This document shows, one piece after another, positions 32,505-45,329 of a DNA stretch of 64,000 nt (its first letter is position 1; each line of letters starts with the position of its first letter). This stretch comes from Emydura subglobosa (lineage: Eukaryota > Chordata > Testudines > Chelidae). Below the pieces are notes generated by a model. The model was not told the origin of the DNA. It saw nothing but the letters and a program-made list of their open reading frames with translations, and searched no databases. The stretch spans positions 99,085,286 through 99,149,285 of the forward strand of contig ML679946.1 of the NCBI GenBank assembly GCA_007922225.1. Reading direction: 5' to 3'. A program made the translations under genes and the position numbers.

Positions 32505-33755
32505 TTTTATATAGCTTCGTACACCATGGTCATCACCGTAACATCTGAGCCGCTTCCAATAGTGCATTAAGCAATATAACTAACATCGGTCACGTGTTTG
32601 TTCTCTGATCCTCTTCCCAGGGGAGGAAGCATGTGTAGTGCACTGTTCGGTTTTGCTTCACTTTATGCACACATGCATGCGTGCACACACAGTGACGTGT
32701 TTAGATTAGAGAAGGCAGGTTGCAGAATGTGCCTTGCGCATGGCGCAGAAGGTGGTGAGGTTTGGGATGGTCCTTCGCTTTCGTGGGAGTAGGGTGAGCA
32801 GCTAGCATGTGTTAAAAATGGGGGCACGGGGTGGGAGGTAATAGGCATCTGTATAAAGACAAAGCCCAGCATACTGGGATTGTCCCTATAAAATTGGGAC
32901 GTGTGGTCACCCTATGTGGGAGTTCATTCCACAGTCTTGAACTGGAGCCTGGGAAGGTTCGGTCTCCTGCACACTCAAGCTTTACTCTTATGGTAGGAAG
33001 TGCCATTGTGTCAAGGGAGTAAAGCTGTCAACCTTGGTCTTCATCCCAGAGCTTCAGTTGTTGTTTTGGTTAAAGTAACCTGGACGCAAGCCATTTAAGC
33101 ACTTTCGTGATAGGGACCAAGACTCGGAACCTGATTCCGTATTTAGTGGGCAGCCAGTGTAGAGAGTGGAGGACAGCTCTGACGCGGCTTAGGAGATGCA
33201 GCAGTGTTCTGTGCCAGCCAAAGGTTTTCAAGTGCTGAAAGCCTTTTGCCCGAGTCCATCACGCTGCTGCAGTCCAGCCAAGAGGTGATGAAGGCAGGAA
33301 TAACTGAGGCCAGGTCCATCGCTTGCCAGGATGGGATGGGACATTTGTGCTGTGCTGTGTGTTCTTATTAGTGACCGCGATGGTGAAGAAACGCACCTTG
33401 CACTAAGAGCACAAAATGGCATGGTCTGTCCTTGCCCTGAAACTCTAAGGGCAATCTTTTACATATCCTGGCCTCACACCATTGAGAGCCTTGAAAATGA
33501 CATGCGAGACCTTGAGCTTGATGTGATATTCTGTACGGAGCTAGTGTGACAAGCAGAAAACGGGTCCAACGTGCTCAAGATAGCCTACGTTGCTAAGGAA
33601 GTGTGCTTCTGCATTCTGATGGCTTCAATGGCCAAGTGGATTACACCACTGCAGTCCAGCTGGTAGGTAGCAGATATGCATTAAGTCTAAGTCATTGTCT
33701 GCCAAGATGGGATACAGCATCCTGTCATCTATGACTGGCTAGAAGGTGTTGCCTG
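32505..33755 (-). mobile_element. L2-like LINE, 3' part with reverse-transcriptase C-terminus
   Basis: Minus strand reads LHSLHWLPTKYGIRF (about 33160), then MALPTIRVKLECAGDRTFPG and SSSRLWNELP (33006 to 32920). These are the ITPVL..LHWLP and YGDRAFS..APRLWNSLP spots at the C-terminus of L2-clade LINEs. A 3' untranslated part at 32505-32789 resembles 60-325. The upstream part (33230-33755) is decayed and holds two similar stretches (CACTGCAGTCCAGC and CTGCTGCAGTCCAGC). Confidence 0.68.
32790..32914. mobile_element. hAT-like miniature element inserted in the L2 copy
   Basis: Ends TAGGGTGAGCAG and GTGGTCACCCTA are inverted repeats. GTGGGAG occurs directly before (32783-32789) and directly after (32916-32922). 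Removing the element and one copy restores TTTCGTGGGAGTTCATTCCA of the L2. A relative is at 53732-53848. Confidence 0.78.
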
Positions 33756-33756
33756 T

Positions 33757-33836
33757 GGCCGATACTTGCCACGGTCATAGATATGATGCTGAACAGTATG
33801 GCCCACTGGTCTGACCCGGCATGGCAGTCATCGTAT
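33757..33836 (+). mobile_element. CR1 3' end
   Basis: GATGCTGAACAGTATGGCCC, ACTGGTCTGACCCGGCATGG and CAGTCATCGTAT is a CR1 tail. Confidence 0.6.
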
Positions 33837-34540
33837 TAATTACATAAGGAGCCCGCCTACAGCCTTGCATTGGCTCCTGATAAACTAAACAAAAAATGAA
33901 TGTGTCATCATAAAGCTTCTCTTTGTTTCTGAGGTGCTGGCCTTCAATTTTAGAAGTCAAGAGACGATTGTGCATTAGTTCAATCATTCGCCCAGTGCCT
34001 ACGAATGTAACTCTGACTATTCCTCATATTCACTGTGTTTTAAAATACATCAGTGTCAGAATCCCAGTATTAAGGCACCTGCTCACCTTTCCTGTGAATG
34101 CCATTTCCCCCCTCAGCCACTCAAAAAGGTATTTATCCTGGGGGGCATGTCAGCCTCTTTTATAGATATATTTTGAAGTATGGAAATCCATCAAACAGAT
34201 CTTGAACTGTTTTAAGAATGAAGGTGCAGAAGGATTGCTTCTGACAGAACCAGACAAATCAATTAATTGATCCCTAGCAGACATGGCTAATTTTATTTCC
34301 TAGTCTATTAAAGAATATCAGAATTGGTTAGCTAATTTCACTAGGGAAATATCTGTCACCAGTCATTAAGCAGCACATGATGGAAAGAACTCGGGTGGAG
34401 ACACTTAAACCTGCTTTTCCTCCTAGAAATTGCATTACTTATTATTCAACCTTTAGAACTCCAGCATCAAACATCAGCCTGATGCTTTTTTTTCCAGTAA
34501 AAAGCCTTAAAAAAAAAAAAAACAAAAAAAAAAAAACACC

Positions 34541-34638
34541 TTATACATATGACAAAGTGGGTTTCTGTCCACGAAAGCTTTTGCCCAGATAAATGTGTTA
34601 GTCTTTAAGGTGCCACAGAACTCTCGTTGTTTTGCTTT
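34541..34638 (+). mobile_element. Penelope-like element 3' end
   Basis: GTCCACGAAAGCTTTTGCCC, AGATAAATGTGTTAGTCTTT and AAGGTGCCACAGAACTCTCG match the 3' part of the copy at 8394-9345 (reverse complement). A decayed A-run (34509-34536) lies just before it. Confidence 0.7.
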
Positions 34639-34645
34639 TTTTACT

Positions 34646-34763
34646 TGATGATTACCTGTTCTATTCATTCCCTCTGAAGCACCTGGCATTGGCCCCGTCA
34701 GAAGACAGGATGCTGGGCTAGATGAAACACGGGGTCTGACCTAGTATGGCCATTCTTATCCCC
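34646..34763 (+). mobile_element. CR1 3' end
   Basis: TGATTACCTGTTCTATTCAT, TCCCTCTGAAGCACCTGGCA, GAAGACAGGATGCTGGGCTA and TGGCCATTCTTAT agree with the end of the long copy at 45330-47876. Confidence 0.82.
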
Positions 34764-35269
34764 CACAATATTATTTTCTACAACATTTGACTGTTTATAC
34801 CTATAAATACTGACACTTACGTTTGTGCCTTGGAATGAGAGAACATTAATATTAATTGCAAATATCACCAACAAGAAAAACAACTTAGAACATGTAATCT
34901 ATTGATAATTGGTTCCCTGTACCTACGTCTGGAACACACAAAGAACCCTGATTATTTTTCATTTAGATATTTTTTTTCTTTCACGTCACATAAGGTAGTT
35001 TTGAATATTAACCATTTATTTAGAGAATAGACAAACAACTATTTAATCAAGTTTCACTATTAACAGATGCCTTCAGACTTTTGTGGGGAAGGGCCTGTCA
35101 GAACCCTCATTTGGCCCTTTGGAGATTATTGTTATTTTTTTAAGCTATTGTTTCTAAATCACTCACTGTTGACCTAATTCTGCTCACACTGAAGTCAATC
35201 GAGTGATCCATCCCGTCATCCAGTCCCAGCTTCTAGCAGTCAGAAGTTGAGAGAAACAGAGCATGGGGT

Positions 35270-37390
35270 TGCACCCCTGACCATCTTGGCTAATAGCTAT
35301 AGATGGACCTAACCTCCATGAACTTATCTGATCCCTTTTTGAAACTCATACTCATTCTTTTGGCCTTCACAAGAACCCGTGGCAACAAAAGTTCCACAGG
35401 TTGACTGTCTTGTGTGAAGAAATACTTCCTTGTGTTTATTTTAAACCTGCTGTCCATTAATATCATTGGGTGATCCTTGGTTCTTGTGTTATGTGAAGGG
35501 ATAAACAACACTTCCTTATTCACTTTCTCCACACCATTCAGGATTTTATAGACCTCTATCATATCTCCTTTTAGTCATCTCTTTTGTAAGCTGAACAGTC
35601 CCAATCTTTTTAATCTCTCCTCACATGAAAGGGCATTTTTGTTGTGCTTCTATGTATCTTTTCCAATTCTAATATATGTTTTTTTTAAATGTGGTGACCA
35701 CCAGTGTACACAGTATTAAAAGTGTGGGTGTACCATGGATTCATTTAGTGGCATTATATTTTCTGTTTTATTATCTATCCCTTTCCTGATGGTTCCTAAC
35801 ATTCTGTTAACTTTTTTGACTGCCGCTGCATATTGAGCAGATGTTTTCAGAGAACGATCCACAATGACTCCAAGATCTATTTCTTGAGTGTTAACATCTA
35901 AAATAGACCCATCATTTTTTTATGTATAGTTGGAATTATGTGTGCTTTACTTTGCACTTATCAACACTGAATTTCATCTGCCATTTGCTTTCCCAGTCAC
36001 CCACTTTTATGAGATCCCTTTGTCACTTTTTGCAGTCAGCTTTGGACTCAACTAGCTTGAGCAATTTTGTTTTGCCTGCAAACTTTGCCGTCTCCCTGTT
36101 CACTTTCTTTTCAAGATAATTTATGTGCATTAAATGGCACTGGGCCCAGTACAAATCCTTGAAGGACCCTGCTATTTGCCTCTCTCCACTGTAAAAACTA
36201 ACCTTTAATTCCTACCCTTTGTTTCTGCTCTTTTAACCATTTACTGATGGGAGGACCTTCCCTATTATTCCATGACTGCTTACTTTGCTTAAGAGCCTTC
36301 GGTATGGGACCTTGTCAAAGGCTTTCTGAAAGTCTATGTACGCTATATCAACTGGGATTACCCTTTTCCGCATGTTTGTTGATCCGCTCAAAGAATTGTA
36401 ATAGATTGGTGAAGCATGATTTCCCTTTAAAAAAACCATGGTGTCCATATATGTATATGATAATTCTGTACTTTAGTATAGGTTCAACCAATTTGCCTGG
36501 CATTGAAGTTAGGCTTACTAGCCTGTATTTGCCAGGATTGCCTCTGGATCCTTTTTAAAAACAAATTGACATACCATTATCTATCCTCCAATAATCTCAT
36601 ACAGAGGCTGATTTAAGTGATAGGTAAGTAGTTCTGCAATTTCATATGAATTCCTTCAGAACTCTTGAGATACCATCTGGTCTTAGTCACTCAAAGTTTA
36701 ATTTATAAAGTTGTTCCGAAATCTCCTCTATTGACACCTCAATCTGCAACAGCACCTCAGATACATCACCTAAAAAGAATGGCTGTGGGAATCCAGTGGT
36801 AGTGAAGACTGATGCAAAGATTTCACTTAGCTTCTCTGCAGTGGCCCTGTATTCCTTGAGTGACCCTTTAGCACTTTGATCATCCAGTGGCCCCACAGAT
36901 TGTTTGGCAGGCTTCCTGCTACTGATGTACCTAAAAATCTTATCTCTGCATCCTGTTCTGAGGTGATATATACCCAGCCTATAGGGGGATAGTTAAAATC
37001 CCTCATTATTGGGCTTTTGTTGCCTCTCTAAACCTCTGTCTAAGTATTTTACAATTACTGTCATCATCCTGGTCAGCTGGGTGGTAGTATATTCCTACTG
37101 TTATATTCTTAGTATTCAAGCATGGAATTTCTGCCCATACAGATGGTATGGTACAGTTAAGATTTTTCCTCTATTTGATTCTTTTGATGATTTCTTTCAC
37201 ATATCATGCTACTTCCCCATTAGCACAACCTAATCTGTCATTCCTATATATTTTGTACCCTGGAATTATGTTCCATTGATTATCTTCATTCCACCAGGTT
37301 TATGTGATGAATATAATCACATATATAATTATCCTCATTTAATACCAGGCATTGAAGCTCACCTATCTTAGTATTTAGACTGAAGAGAGA
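35270..37390 (-). mobile_element. CR1 LINE with internal deletion, endonuclease to 3' end
   Basis: From right to left on the minus strand: endonuclease start (SLNTKIGELQCLVLNED at about 37370), a gap, the inter-domain part (PFFLGDVSEVL, EISEQLYKLNFE at 36790-36690), RT motif 3 (IAYIDFQKAFDKVPYRRLLS near 36350), then the C-terminus ([20 protein letters not shown] and RSIYSY at 35562-35290). Much of the endonuclease and part of the RT are missing, and frames shift often. Confidence 0.85.
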
Positions 37391-38973
<1,583 letters not shown>

Positions 38974-39062
38974 CTAAAAGACACACACAAAGATATTTTA
39001 AACATGCTGACTATTTTGTTTTAACAAATTCGCTTAACTTATGACCATCCTACTTCAGCACT

Positions 39063-39145
39063 TTGGGCTTCATCAATGACCCACTGAAGTCAATGGGAGT
39101 CTTTATAGTGACTTCAATGGACTCTGCTCAGGCTTTTCACTGATA
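39063..39145. repeat. Fold-back repeat, decayed
   Basis: GGGCTTCATCAATGACCCAC, TGAAGTCAATGGGAGTCTTT and ACTTCAATGGACTCTGCTCA have the GAAGTCAATGGGAG centre and inverted layout of the group at 7498 and 10134. Confidence 0.4.
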
Positions 39146-39239
39146 AGAGCCACATCCAAGTCATGATTACAAGTCATAAACATCAAAGACTGTCTGAAAA
39201 TGTGGCCTAATGTAGCATTATTGCTGTATCGTAATTGTT

Positions 39240-39345
39240 GAAATGTACATAGCGTCCTTCAGCCTAGCACTGCACAGTGCTTTCCAAACCCTCACAATAT
39301 TCCGGTGATGACAAGGGATCTTATTATACCCATTTTAGAGAATGG
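39240..39345 (-). repeat. MIR-like fragment
   Basis: TAGCACTGCACAGTGCTTTC, CAAACCCTCACAATATTCC and TATTATACCCATTTTAGAGA resemble a reversed MIR. Confidence 0.45.
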
Positions 39346-40737
39346 AAGGTATCCAGACATAGTACAGAACAGCTCTCTAAATCGAGAGCAGGCTGAAAAT
39401 TCAGAGCCTTCAGCTGAAAGCCAGAGGGGTAGAGAGTTCTTTTGCTCCCATTCTCTGTGCCTTCTCCTGCCGAGATACTTATCAAAGACAAGAAAGGGAG
39501 GCATCACAGGGAGCAGAATTAACTCAAGATATAATGAATGGCAGGGATTGCCACTTAATGAGAACGGTGACTCTGCTCAAATCAAACCAGCTGCAGGTGA
39601 CACAGGGACAGCGGGGCGTTGCATAGTCAGACATTGATAGTGTTTTGTCTCCCCTCAAAAGAGCTCTGCCAAAGTTGATTAAAAAAAGCAAAAGCTAACA
39701 TCCCACTGCCTTCCCTTTCAAACCTACATAATAGCAGCAGGGCCAGGTTCAAAACTACTGGGATCAATTTGAAACGAATGCATCTTTCCCCTGAAGATGG
39801 TACTGTCAAATTGCAAGCTCTTTGTGGCAGGGAAATTTGTCTATATCAAAGATGTCACAGATAAGATGGCCACCAGATTTGTTTACTTCACATGTACACT
39901 CCACATAAGATCACTCTGTAAGTTCGGAGAAGGATGGCTCATGTGCATCAGTCTGAGGGTAGTTTCTTTAACAGCTGCCTACTGTATGTGAGAGGGGAGG
40001 TAGGAAAGGATGCCTGACCTCCAAGTGCCACAGAGTGGCAGCTGGTGCACTGACAGATTACCCATTTAGCACTCAGTGGGGCTCTAGTTTGGAATCCTGC
40101 CCAGCTTCGGCAATGGGGGAGACTCTCTCTTCAGACTATTATGTTCATTGGTATCATGCCCAAAGGTGTGCTAAGCGCCTCCCAACCCTTCCAGAACATC
40201 CATGCAAAGCAGAGCATGATTCTGATGTTATATTAGGTGTGTGTGAATTGGGAGAAAAGTATTGTACTGTAGATAGTGGATAAGTTTGTTTGCCCACTCT
40301 TCACTGTATTTTTTCCAGGTGACTGGTTTTATATTTCACTGATGATTTACACCCTGTTTTTTCTTAATGGCTGCCCTCTCTCCAGCAATCTAATTTTTCA
40401 AAAGGAGATCTGCTGAGTTTTTTTCCTCCACTGGAAAAACATGCATTGCAGACATGATATACACCCAAGGTAAGGAAATGAATGTGTTAGTCAATTCAGT
40501 GTTATGTCAACGATTTCCAATAAAATTCAGGAGCACTGAAGTGTTGCTTTCTGGCAGAGCTAATTTGTACTTTACCTAGTTTTCTAAAACCATAATATGA
40601 ATGGCCCACCCGAGCTGTACCTTGAGTAGTGAGCACCAGCAGCACAAACTGTAGACCCAGAGAAGAGCTGATGTCACATAGCGTGAACAAAAAGAAAAAT
40701 ACATGTTCAAAAGTGACCAATGCTTCTGGATGCTGCA
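39346..40737. other. Intronic DNA without a recognised gene
   Basis: No supported feature. Open frames here are short and have no family signature. Confidence 0.4.
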
Positions 40738-40840
40738 CCTGACTTATAGGCACCCAATTTTCAAAACATGATGATCACCAGGCCTTTGAAAATAAGATGC
40801 TTAAAGTTGGGCACTCAAAAAAAAGAGAGGCACCCATATG
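40738..40840. repeat. Fold-back repeat, GGCACCCAATTTTCAAAA type
   Basis: GGCACCCAATTTTCAAAACA and GGCCTTTGAAAATAAGATGC with GGGCACTCAAAA belong to the group at 26420 and 56466. Confidence 0.4.
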
Positions 40841-41346
40841 CATTAATCACTGAGGACAATCTAAGCCAAACATATCACAAGGTAGTTAGTTAAACGAGCA
40901 CTACCTAGAAGTACAGTGGCTACCTTGCCAATTGTGCTGTTGCCTAGGGTCGACATGACACCCTTCTTTGCAATACCGTAGGTAATATTGCCAATATTGA
41001 AGATATGTCACATATGTATATAGCCTGATTGGCAAGTGTTTATGGACAATCACGGTGAATGCCCCTTGACACCTCTCTACCGGATAGCACCTCCTGTGCT
41101 TTTAAACCAGGCACCACATGCCACACTAGCACATTTCAGAGCAAGAATAAAAGCAATCCAGCAGATGATGGAACACGGGGGACACACCTGCCAATGGCAG
41201 CTCTCCCTCATTAGTGGGGCTGCCATTGGCTGGTCCCAGCACCTCAGAATTTGGACTGGCTGGTGGAGTATTGCCCAGAAAAGGCAGCATGGGACAGCCA
41301 CTTTTTGCTCCTCCCCTAGTGGTTGCGAGTCTCCCACACTTGCTTC

Positions 41347-41750
41347 CTTAGGGTCTGTCTGCACTGCAGAGTTAACTACACTCGAGTTACTCCTCAAGTG
41401 AGCCTACCTTTAGTGGGGGCGGCCACATTGCAAAACAACACTACAGCTGCTGTACGCACACGGATGTTGCACTCACTCATGTGTGGCGCTAAGACTTCTG
41501 GAGCCACCTCCTAGGTTTCTCTGTGCTGCAGTAAATTGCTCTGTTCTCCAATTCACTGGGAAGGAATGCACAGGAGAACTTCTGTCCTTTCAGGAGTGAC
41601 AGGGGAATTGTGGGAAGGCATTGGAGCACTGCATTCACACAACAGAGTGGCCATGTTAGAACCTGATGCATTATACTCACTTGAGTTTTAGCTTATTCAA
41701 CTCCCACAAGTCCCTTGGGCCTGTGAACTGAAGTTAAAAACACCACTGAG
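41347..41750. mobile_element. Possible DNA transposon, decayed
   Basis: Begins GTCTGTCTGCACTGCAGAGT then TAACTACACTCGAGTTACTC, like the ends of hAT-type elements that start GTCTACACTGCA. A right end could not be fixed; AACTGAAGTTAAAAACACC near 41725 may be part of it. Confidence 0.3.
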
Positions 41751-41759
41751 TAAGGGTGT

Positions 41760-43255
41760 GTGTGTGTGGGGACAGGACTCATTGGGGTCATCACTCAAAT
41801 TATAAATTGAATTGAATTCATTCTTCGGCGAAGACATACCTTTAGAGATTAACGGCTATGGAGGATAAGCTAGCTGAGTTCCAATATTTCCCTGTGTATA
41901 AGGGTCACTTACATCTCAGGTTCTATTGTTCATTTGTCTGAGCAAGTTCCACTTGACATGTGCTGGCAAAAACTACACACACACAAAAGCCCAGGTTGTC
42001 ATGGTTTTATTAATTTGTGGTTTATTTAAATACAGGGTCACAAATTTGGGCAAGTTGTCCTGCCAGCAGTGGTTCGTGTCCCTTTCCTGCTGTTAAAATT
42101 GAGTGGATGAGGATAGGTGTGGGATCTCCTCAGACTTATTAATGCTGAAGGTCAGGACAGCTGGACATCTTCTGCAATTGAGCCTAATCTGTATGTTTGA
42201 TGAATATGCATGATCTCATTTGAATTTTTAAAAGGAACACTTCCTGTTATTTTCTTTTGCTGCTGCTAGGACAATTGTCCTTTAAGGTTTTGGTGGTGAT
42301 GAAGTTTGATAAAATTGCAGCCATTTGGCCAAAATACGATGCTTGCATTTATGCTCATCACATGTAAACACGGAGATAAACTAAAGAAATCATGGTTCTT
42401 GCACTTATGATTGAGAGTACTTGATTGGATGTTGATTTCAGTGCAGATATATTGAGTATGAATGAGGACAGAATTTTGCCCAGTATCACTATCATATTAT
42501 AGAGTAATAATCCTAAAGGCTGGATACCACAATCCTAACAGGACTATTAAGAATCCGCTTAGCTTGATGGTACTAATCCCGAGTGAGGGATGCAGGATCA
42601 GACCCCTACTTTGATTTACTTTCAGAAGCTATTACACTGCAACATAAAAATTGTATACCTCCCCCAACAGATTATAAAACTGGCCAGCATTATACAAGTA
42701 TTCTTTAAAAAAAGAATAAACCAGACATTTCCTCAGTGCTTTGGCCATACTTGTCTGATTCCATCACAGAATTCGTCAGAAAGTCGGGGACAAAAGAGCA
42801 AATAAAACTTCTGCTACAAGACAGTGACTCATAATCCTAGACACATTCACTTAGGGCAAAGTTTAAAGAAAAGAACCAAGCTGCATTTCCCAGCAAGCTC
42901 AGCACATCTTAGAACAGAATCTCCATAATGCATTCCCTACTATTTCTACACTGAGAAGATACTATATTATGGATACCTTAAGAGGTTGATATTTGCAAGA
43001 TAAAGGAGGGAATTTAGATCTTTTTCTAAAAAAAATCTATCAATTGTGTTTATAAAAATACAATCACAGTGAAGCTACGTCACGCTCTTCTCCATATAGA
43101 TTGCTCTGAGCACAGAAATCAATAAAGTCAGGGACACAGGAGTAAAATAAACAAGCTCTGAAAAACAGAGCAATCAGAACTCAAACTCAGACATTCAGTT
43201 AGAATAAAAAGAGTGGGGGGAAAAAGGTGAAAATAGATTAGATATGTCTTAGCTG
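41760..43255. other. Intronic DNA without a recognised gene
   Basis: A short GT run at 41757-41769. Otherwise AT-rich unique DNA with no supported feature. Confidence 0.4.
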
Positions 43256-43261
43256 GAAGAC

Positions 43262-43445
43262 ACACAGTGAGGTGGGTGAAGTAATATCCTTTATTGGACC
43301 AACTTCTGTTGGTGAAAAAGAAGTTTGCGAGCTTACACAGAGCATTTCTTCTGAAAAACTTAATCAGAGATGCACAGCTAAAACATTGTTGAGCATGAGT
43401 AGTTAACACACACTTCAAGGGACCATTCAAGGTAAAGTGAAATTC
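43262..43445 (-). mobile_element. Probable Penelope-like 3' end, second family
   Basis: GGTGGGTGAAGTAATATCCT, TTATTGGACCAACTTCTGTT, GCGAGCTTACACAGAGCATT and GGGACCATTCAAGGTAAAGT form one repeat. The pair at 50901-51106 shows the same ends. Assignment to Penelope-like elements rests on the shared layout (AAGCTT, AATAAA, then GGCTAC near the end), so it is tentative. Confidence 0.5.
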
Positions 43446-44410
43446 TCTTTTTAATCCTTTTAATTTTTCTATAATTTGCCTTTTCTCAAGTGAAATGGAG
43501 GCCAGCAAATCCTAAAATCACTATTGAACCCAAATGTCCTGAATGCAGGTGAGTTGTTTAGATTCAGAGCACTCACAGAGGGAAGTCAGAACTTCTGTTG
43601 CACTATTGTTATTAATCATCCTCATGTTCAGGAACCCATGGTCTTCAGAAGAACAGGGAAGGTGGGACTTTTGTTATATTAGTGATACATATCGATCACC
43701 TTTAAAATCATGACAGCCAAGTTCATTTATGTCCAAGATTTTGAATACCACAAGATATAACAAAGCCATACTTTATTATATGAATAAAGGTGAACAGAGG
43801 TAGAGTGTTCAAGTACATGATAATACCCACCCTTATTTTAATGATAAAGAATAGCTATGCTAGGCTTTGCAGTTATTATTAGATGAACAGTTGAAGAATA
43901 ATCTAAGAAATACCCTTAAAAAAAGAAAGATGACCATGGCCTAAATACAACTCTAGCATTTGGGTTTTATGGACTTCTAGTACCAGTCCTGACCTTAATT
44001 CCTTCTCTTCCCTGGGGCCAATTAACTCAACTTCCTAGGGAATCTATTACAACAGAATAACCTATGCAATCAAATTTGCAGTGTACTGACTCAATTTAGA
44101 ATTTAGCCAGGGCACAGGAGTTAGCAGCTCTTCTCTTTAAACAATGACTTTTTTTTTTAAATGGCCACAACTACTCAGGAATTACATTTGATGTGTCCTC
44201 TGAAAACATGGGGTGTCCAGCTACATTGTGTAGTACGTTAATATTCCGTACAGACTCAAAATCATGGATTATCCTGAGGTCATCCATATACTTGCCTGCA
44301 TAGCTTGTGGAATGTGATGGGATCACAGCAGAAGATGGGATAGTTGCAGGTAACTGTTCCTATTGGGTTTGGAGAAGTTCAAGCCTGAAATATTACCTTG
44401 AATTCTTTCT
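43446..44410. other. Intronic DNA without a recognised gene
   Basis: No supported feature. Confidence 0.4.
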
Positions 44411-44412
44411 AA

Positions 44413-44447
44413 TAGCTATGCTAATAGCATAGGCTATGCTAATAGCA
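44413..44447 (+). repeat. Tandem near-palindromic 15-16-bp unit at a CR1 5' junction
   Basis: TATGCTAATAGCATA occurs twice one base apart (about 44416-44430 and 44432-44446), directly before the truncated CR1 start. Confidence 0.7.
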
Positions 44448-45045
44448 TATTGGGCTGCATTAGGAGGGGCATTGCCAGCAGGTCACGGGAAGTGATTATT
44501 CCCCTCTATTCGGCATTGGTGAGGCCGCATTTAGAATATTGTGTCCAGTTTTGGGCCCCCCACTACAAAAAGGATGTGGACAAGTTGGAGAGAGTGCAGC
44601 GGAGGGCAACAAAAATGATTAGGGGGCTGGAGCACAGGACTTATGAGGAGAGGCTGAGGGAACTGGGCTTGTTTAGTCTGCAAAAGAGAAGAGTGAGGGG
44701 GGATTTGATAGCAGCCTTTAACTACCTGAAGGGGGGGTTCCAGGGAGGATGGGGCTAGGCTGTTCTTGGTGGTGGCAGATGACAGAACAAGGAGCAACGG
44801 TCTCAAGTTGCAGGGCGGGAGGTCTAGGTTGGACATTAGGAAAAAGATTTTTTACTAGGAGGGTGGTGAAGCACTGGAATGGGTTACCTAGGGAGGTGGT
44901 GGAATCTCCATCCTTAGAGGTTTTTAAGCTGAGGCTTGACAAAGCCCTGGTTGGGATGATATAGCTGAGGTTAGTCCTGCTTTGAGCAGGGGGTTGGACT
45001 AGATGACCTCCTGAGGTCCCTTCCAACTCTAATATTCTATGATTC
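44448..45045 (+). mobile_element. CR1 LINE 3' end, relatively well preserved
   Basis: The frame at 44450-44758 reads [60 protein letters not shown] and [12 protein letters not shown]. After a frameshift it resumes with [20 protein letters not shown] and [16 protein letters not shown] (44749-44964). The 3' end GGACTAGATGACCTCCTGAG, GTCCCTTCCAACTC, ATTCTATGATTCT is typical. This is the youngest-looking CR1 here, with few stops. Confidence 0.92.
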
Positions 45046-45329
45046 TTTAATTTGCAAGCCAGGGAATAGAGTAATATTGTAGGTATAAATGAATTCAAGG
45101 GACATGAACTTATCCTATCATATCATCCAAGAAACATGCTTGTTTCCTTCATACAGATTAAAGCCTGCCTCACTAGGTTAGCCAAAGTAGGTTTGACGGG
45201 GGCAGGAGACAAAAACCCACAGGTAAATCCAGAATATGAAGCCTTGGGTAAAGAGTCAGAATTTAGGATGAACATGGGCAATCATTGTGAGGTCAAAGGA
45301 GAAACAAGGGGATGTATAGAGCAGAAATC

